A stretch of DNA of 64,000 nucleotides from Mucilaginibacter sp. SMC90 (GTDB taxonomy: Bacteria; Bacteroidota; Bacteroidia; Sphingobacteriales; Sphingobacteriaceae). Of the stretch, positions 58,183-64,000 are shown piece after piece; within the stretch, counting starts at the first letter, position 1, and each line of letters starts with the position of its first letter. The notes beneath the pieces are model-generated. The model was not told the origin of the DNA. It worked only from the letters and a program-made list of their open reading frames with translations, and did no database searches. The stretch spans positions 7,936,001-8,000,000 of the forward strand of contig NZ_CP094527.1 of NCBI RefSeq assembly GCF_022811725.1, read 5' to 3'. Made by a program: the position numbers and the translations under genes.

Positions 58183-59829
58183 ATGAAAATCAAATACCGA
58201 TACTTAATGTTTATTGGTGGCCTTGCTATTTTTGCAGGCTGCCAGAATAATAAAAGTGTACCCGCCGAAAAGGCTGTTACCGCTGCCGAAATAAAGAAAT
58301 ACATTTCGGCTTTGGCTAATGATTCGATGATGGGCCGTAAGCCCTTCACTGCCGGCGAAGACAAGGCTATCAAATATATTTCGGAACAATTTAAACAGGC
58401 CGGGCTTGAGCCGGGCAATAACGGCAGCTATTTTCAGGATGTGCCTATGGTGCAGATCACCAGTACGCCCTCTCCGGTAATGGAGATTTCTGGCGGTAAA
58501 ACACCGATCAGCCTCCATGCCAATACCGACTTCGTTACATTCAGCCGCCGTGAGGTAGATTCGGTGACACTTAAAAACTCGCCGCTGATTTTTGCGGGAT
58601 ATGGGGTTGTTGCTCCCGAATACCACTGGAATGATTATGCCGGTCTTGATGTGAAGGGCAAAACAGTTGTTGTGCTGGTAAATGATCCCGGGTTTAAAAA
58701 TGGCGATCCAACCTTTTTTAAAGGCGATACCATGACTTACTATGGCCGATGGACTTATAAATACGAGGAAGCTGCCCGCCAGGGTGCTGCAGGGGTATTG
58801 ATCATCCATCAAAAAGAACCAGCCAGTTATGGATGGGAAGTTGTGGCCAACAGCAATACCGGCGCCAAACTGTATCTGCAGCAAAAAGATAAGCATATAA
58901 ACCGGTGTAAAGTTGAGGGCTGGATCACCGAAGATATGGGCAAAAAGCTGTTAGCCGAAGCTGGCATAACCGGCGATTTCCGCGCACTGGCCCGCAAAAA
59001 GGACTTTAAGGCCATCCCGCTTAAACAATCGGTTAATTTAACCATCAATAATCAATTAAAATATTCAACATCTCACAATGTTATCGGTACGCTCAAAGGC
59101 AGTTCACAGGCCGGCGAATACGTATTATACACAGCTCATTGGGACCACCTTGGTATTGGCAAGCCCGACGCTAAAGGCGATAGTATCTATAACGGAGCCG
59201 TTGATAATGCTGACGGTGTTGCTGCTATCATAAGCGTAGCTAAAGCATTCAGCAAGGCTAAAGAAAAACCAAAGCGCTCTATTGTATTTTTAGCCGTTAC
59301 CGCCGAAGAACAGGGTTTACTGGGTTCTGAATATTATGCTACCCATCCTATTTACCCGGTTAACAAAACCGTTGCCGATCTGAATATGGACGCCCTTGGC
59401 GATTATGGTGAAACTAAAGACATTGCTGTAACAGGCAAAGGCCAAAACGAACTGGAAGACTACGTTGATGAAATAGTTAAAGCACAAGGCCTTAGCACCG
59501 TTGGCGACAGGCATCCCGGCTCGGGCAGCTACTACCGGTCAGACCATTTTAATTTTGCCAAGGTTGGCATCCCGGCCCTTGATATCAACAATGGCAGCAT
59601 CAGCGTGATCCATGACGGCAATTACGGTGAGGCCAAACAAAAAGATTATGGCGACAACCGCTATCACCAACAAGCCGATAATTATACCGATACCATGGAT
59701 GCCACGGGCATGGCACAAATAGCTAACATTCTTTATGAGGTTGGCACTAAGCTGAGTAACGAAACAGCCTTCCCCGGATGGAAAAACGGTTCGGAATTTA
59801 AAGCGATAAGAGATAAATCTATGAAGTAA
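58183..59829 (+). CDS. M28-family zinc peptidase with PA domain, lipoprotein
   Basis: 548 aa. Lipoprotein signal (MKIKYRYLMFIGGLAIFAGC, Cys20). A PA (protease-associated) domain is inserted at about 130-240. M28 core ligands are visible: His-Asp in TAHWDHLG, Asp in GAVDNADGVA, the catalytic Glu pair in AVTAEEQGLLGSEYY, Asp in LNMDALGD and His in YRSDHFNF. An aminopeptidase or dipeptidase at the outer membrane, probably facing the periplasm. Confidence 0.93.
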   Translation: MKIKYRYLMFIGGLAIFAGCQNNKSVPAEKAVTAAEIKKYISALANDSMMGRKPFTAGEDKAIKYISEQFKQAGLEPGNNGSYFQDVPMVQITSTPSPVMEISGGKTPISLHANTDFVTFSRREVDSVTLKNSPLIFAGYGVVAPEYHWNDYAGLDVKGKTVVVLVNDPGFKNGDPTFFKGDTMTYYGRWTYKYEEAARQGAAGVLIIHQKEPASYGWEVVANSNTGAKLYLQQKDKHINRCKVEGWITEDMGKKLLAEAGITGDFRALARKKDFKAIPLKQSVNLTINNQLKYSTSHNVIGTLKGSSQAGEYVLYTAHWDHLGIGKPDAKGDSIYNGAVDNADGVAAIISVAKAFSKAKEKPKRSIVFLAVTAEEQGLLGSEYYATHPIYPVNKTVADLNMDALGDYGETKDIAVTGKGQNELEDYVDEIVKAQGLSTVGDRHPGSGSYYRSDHFNFAKVGIPALDINNGSISVIHDGNYGEAKQKDYGDNRYHQQADNYTDTMDATGMAQIANILYEVGTKLSNETAFPGWKNGSEFKAIRDKSMK

Positions 59830-59841
59830 GGCAACTCAGCC

Positions 59842-59936
59842 ATGTCATTGCGCGCTACGAAGCGTGGCAACCGCACGGAAGCATAGCCGCCCTGCATAGT
59901 ATGCGATTGCTTCGTCGTTCCTCCTTGCAATGACAT
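59842..59936. repeat. REP-like palindromic repeat, family A, copy 6
   Basis: ATGTCATTGCGCGCTACGAA... to ...CTCCTTGCAATGACAT; 13 bp after the M28 stop. Confidence 0.85.
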
Positions 59937-59958
59937 GTTTTTTTGACTCTTTTACCAT

Positions 59959-59995
59959 AAAAAAATCCACCTCGTAACAGAAGGTGGATTTTTTA
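59959..59995. terminator. Bidirectional terminator between M28 and TM2 genes
   Basis: AAAAAATCCACCT-cgtaacaga-AGGTGGATTTTTTA. Confidence 0.92.
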
Positions 59996-60028
59996 TTGAT
60001 ATATAGTGAAACTAACCCTTAAAGGGAT

Positions 60029-60391
60029 TTAGTTGCTCATTTTAGCGATATTGAAACTTTCATAAGCCATTTGCCTGTTATAGTCGTTGGCGATTGTTTT
60101 GTAGTTGATCAGGTCGACAATGGTGCCGATAAAACAGAAACCTGCTGTGAAAAAATACAGGATACCCATACCAATCTGATCGGTCATGAAACGCTGCACA
60201 CCTGATACACCAAGAAAACCGGCCAGCGTAGCAAACATGATGTCTTGAGGGTTGCGTCTTTTGCTGGCATAAAATGACATAAAAGTACGTGCCTGATTTT
60301 CTGTTAATGAGGCGGTAGCCTGTTGCAGAAATGTATATTCTTCGGGAGTGATACCGTCGAAAGACATATATGGATTTTGATAAGTGTTCAT
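60029..60391 (-). CDS. TM2-domain protein
   Basis: 120 aa. A polar helix-rich N-terminus, then two membrane helices with LAGFLGVSGVQRFMTDQIGMGILYFFTAGFCFIGTIVDLI, the TM2 pattern (G-x-H/Q-R-F...G-x-G in first helix and D after the second). Role of TM2 proteins in bacteria is unknown. Single gene. Confidence 0.88.
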   Translation of the reverse strand: MNTYQNPYMSFDGITPEEYTFLQQATASLTENQARTFMSFYASKRRNPQDIMFATLAGFLGVSGVQRFMTDQIGMGILYFFTAGFCFIGTIVDLINYKTIANDYNRQMAYESFNIAKMSN

Positions 60392-60542
60392 CTCAGTAAG
60401 TTTTAAAGTTTGCGATTGTTTTATGATATAAAGGTACAGCCATGACGCTAAAACGCCTACGGGAGATAGGTTAGCGGAGATAAGTTATCGGTGAAATGAT
60501 GGGTTTTGGCGGTGAAAAGGAGAACCCTTTTTTTGTACGCCC

Positions 60543-60634
60543 GTCATTGCGAGGCACGAAGCAATCCCCTAAATACAGATCGGCTATGCAGGTCTCCCTG
60601 TAAAGTTCGCGATTGCTTCGTACCTCGCAATGAC
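60543..60634. repeat. REP-like palindromic repeat, family A, copy 7
   Basis: GTCATTGCGAGGCACGAAGC... to ...CGTACCTCGCAATGAC. Confidence 0.87.
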
Positions 60635-60667
60635 GATATTAGAGAAATTATAGAAGATTTAGGAAAA

Positions 60668-60976
60668 TCACACAACTCCCTTAAACTGGCTTCGCTCCAT
60701 CAATCTTGCCTTGGTAAGCACATAAATCCGGTTAAAGATCACGGCTACGGCGGGGATGCCAAGCCAGTGGGCACGGAACGAATTGCTGATGTCGCCGTGA
60801 AAAAGATAAACAATACTGTGCCCTAAACCACAGCCAGGGCACCAGCCTATGCCCATTAGTTTAAGCGGGCACAGGGTAAAATGCGATGCCTCGGTTGGCG
60901 AGGTCATTGCTAACGAAAGCATCGCAGCTGTCCAGAACAATAGTTCAAAATATTTTGAAAAATAACGCCTAATCAA
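60668..60976 (-). CDS. DUF2752 membrane protein
   Basis: 102 aa from the TTG at 60976, which overlaps the stop of the DUF4199 gene; a longer frame exists but lies inside that gene. CPLKLMGIGWCPGCGLGHSI is the DUF2752 hallmark (CP...CPGCG). Two or three membrane helices. The spaced Cys residues could bind metal or form a disulphide; function not known. Confidence 0.8.
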   Translation of the reverse strand: MIRRYFSKYFELLFWTAAMLSLAMTSPTEASHFTLCPLKLMGIGWCPGCGLGHSIVYLFHGDISNSFRAHWLGIPAVAVIFNRIYVLTKARLMERSQFKGVV

Positions 60977-61379
60977 GTTTGTTTGATTTGTTAGTGAATA
61001 ATAATGATACCGCGAAGGCGAGCAGTACCCCAACTATCAATGCGCCAAAAATCCGCTCAGAAAAATCCTTTATATTATCGCCAGACGATGATATGTAGCT
61101 GATATAAAGTATTGAACCGAAAACGGCTATGATGCCGCCTACAATTAATATTTTAAAGCTTTGAAAAAGGGCCTCCAAAAACCCCATCTGGCCTTTACAT
61201 TCATCTTTTCGATAACTCATGATACCGAAAAAAAGACCGACGGCCGGTATAATAAATGAAAAGTATTCGGCTGGGGATACTACGTCTTTTTGCGGCATAA
61301 CACCGAATTTTGGCATGGCAAAAACCCATAGTAAACTTAGTACGCCGATGATTCCCCCGAATAAAACTGCATTCTTCAT
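60969..61379 (-). CDS. DUF4199 membrane protein
   Basis: 136 aa, four membrane helices with the family GIMSYRKDECKGQMGFLEALFQSFK segment between helices two and three. Common in Bacteroidota, function not known. Overlaps the DUF2752 gene, so the two are an operon. Confidence 0.85.
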   Translation of the reverse strand: MKNAVLFGGIIGVLSLLWVFAMPKFGVMPQKDVVSPAEYFSFIIPAVGLFFGIMSYRKDECKGQMGFLEALFQSFKILIVGGIIAVFGSILYISYISSSGDNIKDFSERIFGALIVGVLLAFAVSLLFTNKSNKLD

Positions 61380-61501
61380 GTTTATAAATTTAAGTTGAGT
61401 TTATAAGTCTGCTTATGCCTGTTTACATGCATAAATTTATCATTTAAAAGTAAATTAGCTGCTATATTGTTTGCATTAATTTTAGCCATATGCTTTTTTA
61501 A

Positions 61502-61529
61502 TTGGGTTTTCCTTTTTTGTTTATCTTTG
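61502..61529 (+). promoter_or_regulatory. Promoter of mfd
   Basis: TTGG (61502-61505) and TATCTTTG (61522-61529), a full -7 match with about 17 bp between. The -7 box ends only 7 bp ahead of the mfd start codon. Confidence 0.65.
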
Positions 61530-61536
61530 CCGCAAT

Positions 61537-64000
61537 TTGAACATCCGCGATATATTAGACAGATACAAGGCTGATGACCGGATCAAAGCGTTGGCTACCG
61601 CGCTTAACGCGTCAAAAAATCCAAGGGTACAGCTACGTGGTTTGGTGGGATCAAGTGATTCGGCCATGGCGGTAGCATTGTATTTTTTGCAGCATAAGCA
61701 CATGGTGTTTGTATTGCCCGATCGCGAAGAAGCAGGCTATTTCCAGGCCGACCTGGAAAACCTTACCGGTAAAGAAGCCCTGCTATTCCCTTCATCATAC
61801 CGTAAACCGTTTGAATTTACCCAGCCCGATAGCAGCAATGTGCTTGCCCGTGCCGAAGTTTTAAACGAGCTTAACCACAGTACCGAATATGGGCAGCTGA
61901 TTGTTACCTATCCCGAGGCCCTGGCCGAAAAGGTAATTGACCGTTCGTCGCTCGAAAAAAACACCCTCGAAATAGCAGTTGGCAATAAACTCAGCATTGA
62001 TTTTATCAACGAGTTTTTGATAGAATATGATTTTGAGCGCGTTGACTTCGTTTATGAGCCGGGACAATTTTCAATTCGTGGTGGTATTGTTGATATTTTT
62101 TCGTTTTCGCATATGCTCCCTTACCGGGTGGAGTTTTTCGGAGACTTTATCGAGTCTATCCGCACATTTGAAATCGAGAGCCAGCTCTCTGTCGAGCATG
62201 TTAAAAGCATCACCATTGTACCCAATGTGCAATCTAAATTTTTAACGGAAAACAACATTTCCCTGCTTGAATATGTTGAACCCGGCACACAGGTATGGAT
62301 CAAGGATGTTCAGTTTACGCTGGATATCATCCAAACCGGCTATAAAAAAGCGGTAAACCTGTGGAAAGCACTCTCCGCCGACGAAAAAGCGCAAAACCCC
62401 GATTGGATAGATCCTAAATTTGGCTTTACCGACGAAAAACTGATCGGCGATCAGCTGCATGATTTCCCGGTAGTAGAATTTGGCAAGCAGTTTTTTTACC
62501 ATGATGCTACCGCTATCAATTTTGATATGCGCCCGCAGCCATCGTTCAATAAAGATTTTACGCTGCTTATCCACAACTTTAAAAACAACGAAGCCGAAAA
62601 GATCGAGAATTTCATCTTTACCGATTCGGCAAAACAGGTGGAGCGGTTATACGCTATTTTGGATGATCTGGATAAAACGGTAAAATTTACACCGATAAGC
62701 ATCTCCGTACGCGAGGGCTTTATTGACCAGGAACAAAAAATAGCCTGCTACACCGATCACCAGATATTTGACCGCTACTACAAATACAAAACCCGTAAGG
62801 GCTACCAGCGCTCTCAGGCCATTACCCTTAAAGAACTGCGTGACCTTAAGCCCGGCGACTATGTTACCCATATTGACCATGGCATAGGCAAATATGCCGG
62901 CCTGGAAAAGGTTGACGTAAATGGCAAACAACAGGAAATGATCAGGCTTATTTATGCCGATAACGACCTGCTGTATGTGAACATCAACTCGCTTAACCGC
63001 ATCTCCAAATTCAGCGGTAAAGAAGGCTCAGTTCCCAAAATGAATAAGCTGGGTACCGATACCTGGGAACGCCTAAAGAAAACAACAAAAAAAAAAGTTA
63101 AGGACATAGCCCGCGATCTGATCAAGCTATATGCGGTCCGTAAAGCTCAGCACGGCAATGCCTTTTCGCCCGATAGTTACCTGCAAACCGAGCTGGAAGC
63201 ATCTTTTTTGTATGAGGATACGCCCGACCAGGAAAAAGCCACGGCAGACTTCAAAAGGGATATGGAATCGCCCCACCCTATGGACCGCCTCATTTGCGGT
63301 GATGTGGGGTTTGGCAAAACCGAAGTGGCCGTTCGCGCGGCATTTAAGGCCGTTGCGGATAGCAAGCAGGTAGCCATACTGGTACCAACTACCATTTTAG
63401 CAGCTCAGCATTATAAAACCTTCACAGACAGGCTTAAGGGCTTCCCTGCCAATATTGATTATGTTAACCGCTTTAAATCAACCAGGCAGATCAAGGACAC
63501 GCTTGAGAAACTAAAGGAAGGCAAGGTTGATATCATCATCGGCACCCACCGCTTAGTGAGCAAGGATGTGAAGTTTAAAGATCTTGGGCTGATGATCATT
63601 GACGAAGAGCAAAAATTTGGTGTATCAACCAAAGAGAAGCTTAAGCAGATGCGTGCCAATGTAGATACGCTTACCTTAACAGCCACTCCTATCCCGCGTA
63701 CGCTCCATTTTTCATTGATGGGCGCACGTGACCTTTCTATCATATCAACACCACCGCCAAACCGCCAGCCGGTTGTTACCGAACTGCACGTGTTTAACGA
63801 TAAGCTCATTAAAGAGGCCGTTGAATTTGAAATTGACCGCGGCGGGCAGATCTTCTTTATCCACAACCGTGTAGCCGACCTGCCCCAACTGGGCGGTATG
63901 ATCCGCAAGCTGGTACCTAAAGCCCGTATTGGCATTGCCCATGGGCAACTGGAAGGCGACGACCTGGAAGACGTGATGCTCAAATTTGTGAACCACGAGT
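61537..64000 (+). CDS. mfd: Transcription-repair coupling factor, 5' part
   Basis: The first 821 codons; the gene runs off the right edge. Start TTG at 61537 gives the family N-terminus (NIRDILDRYKADDRI). Order: UvrB-like N-terminal module (about 20-330, with LVGSSDSAMAVAL in place of a working Walker A), then the RNA-polymerase-interacting CarD-like domain at about 435-510 (GDYVTHIDHGIGKYAGL), and the translocase domain: Walker A GDVGFGKTEVAV at about 588, DEEQ box IIDEEQKFG, TLTATPIPRTL. It pushes stalled RNA polymerase off damaged template and recruits UvrA. Confidence 0.96.
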   Translation, partial: MNIRDILDRYKADDRIKALATALNASKNPRVQLRGLVGSSDSAMAVALYFLQHKHMVFVLPDREEAGYFQADLENLTGKEALLFPSSYRKPFEFTQPDSSNVLARAEVLNELNHSTEYGQLIVTYPEALAEKVIDRSSLEKNTLEIAVGNKLSIDFINEFLIEYDFERVDFVYEPGQFSIRGGIVDIFSFSHMLPYRVEFFGDFIESIRTFEIESQLSVEHVKSITIVPNVQSKFLTENNISLLEYVEPGTQVWIKDVQFTLDIIQTGYKKAVNLWKALSADEKAQNPDWIDPKFGFTDEKLIGDQLHDFPVVEFGKQFFYHDATAINFDMRPQPSFNKDFTLLIHNFKNNEAEKIENFIFTDSAKQVERLYAILDDLDKTVKFTPISISVREGFIDQEQKIACYTDHQIFDRYYKYKTRKGYQRSQAITLKELRDLKPGDYVTHIDHGIGKYAGLEKVDVNGKQQEMIRLIYADNDLLYVNINSLNRISKFSGKEGSVPKMNKLGTDTWERLKKTTKKKVKDIARDLIKLYAVRKAQHGNAFSPDSYLQTELEASFLYEDTPDQEKATADFKRDMESPHPMDRLICGDVGFGKTEVAVRAAFKAVADSKQVAILVPTTILAAQHYKTFTDRLKGFPANIDYVNRFKSTRQIKDTLEKLKEGKVDIIIGTHRLVSKDVKFKDLGLMIIDEEQKFGVSTKEKLKQMRANVDTLTLTATPIPRTLHFSLMGARDLSIISTPPPNRQPVVTELHVFNDKLIKEAVEFEIDRGGQIFFIHNRVADLPQLGGMIRKLVPKARIGIAHGQLEGDDLEDVMLKFVNHE

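Overview
The window looks like chromosome of a Bacteroidota bacterium of the Sphingobacteriaceae type (Mucilaginibacter/Pedobacter-like). Signs are the FecI-like sigma/FecR pair with a DUF4974-type C-terminus, an STN-domain outer-membrane protein, SIMPL, DUF4199 and DUF2752 proteins, the Bacteroidota promoter element TAnnTTTG ahead of several genes, many A-rich leaders, frequent TTG/GTG starts, and many small palindromic repeats between genes. The genus is an inference from gene content and repeat style, not from a marker search. No rRNA, tRNA, CRISPR array, prophage or full insertion sequence was seen.

Left part (1-11.5 kb): the 5' end of an MMPL/RND-type exporter and a glycosyltransferase-DUF2062 fusion (parts usually found in flexirubin/aryl-polyene loci), then housekeeping genes: an HtrA protease, dapF, a DUF4349 lipoprotein, a MazG-like pyrophosphohydrolase, an MxKDx repeat protein, a TonB-receptor-like barrel, a Crp/Fnr regulator and a DUF308-like membrane protein.

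Centre (11.6-26.6 kb): a minus-strand flexirubin/aryl-polyene cluster of about 18 genes. It runs from an aromatic amino-acid ammonia-lyase (starter unit) through FabG, three ketosynthases with a catalytic Cys, one Cys-less chain-length factor, a ketosynthase-like fragment, two acyl carrier proteins, two hotdog dehydratases, a thioesterase and an LpxL-type acyltransferase. It also holds a FAD enzyme with flavin-halogenase motifs, a polysaccharide-deacetylase-like protein, a LolA-like carrier and a lipoprotein. Together they would make an aryl polyene from tyrosine, tailor and esterify it, and move it to the outer membrane. The exporter and glycosyltransferase sit about 10 kb away, so the locus is split.

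Right part (26.8-64 kb): a NUDIX hydrolase; a sigma/anti-sigma/STN-barrel signalling set; a zinc metallopeptidase; SIMPL; Ku; a ferritin-like protein; a secreted unknown; an aspartyl protease; an amidase; a broken HAD gene; serS, rsmI and lnt; a TetR-SDR pair with clear operators; a six-gene run of MarR, RND efflux pump, receiver and BadF-type kinase; an M61 peptidase; an APC permease; an M28 peptidase; TM2, DUF2752 and DUF4199 proteins; and the 5' part of mfd.

The intergenic DNA is unusually structured. One REP-like family (ends TGTCATTGCGAG/CTCGCAATGACA) has seven two-ended copies. A C/T-rich palindrome family (GTGCGATTCCCC) is itself the target of at least three different MITE-like elements, sometimes nested. 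Repeats supply the N-terminus of a LolA-like gene, the stop codon of a ketosynthase-like gene, the start codon of rsmI and the start region of an amidase.
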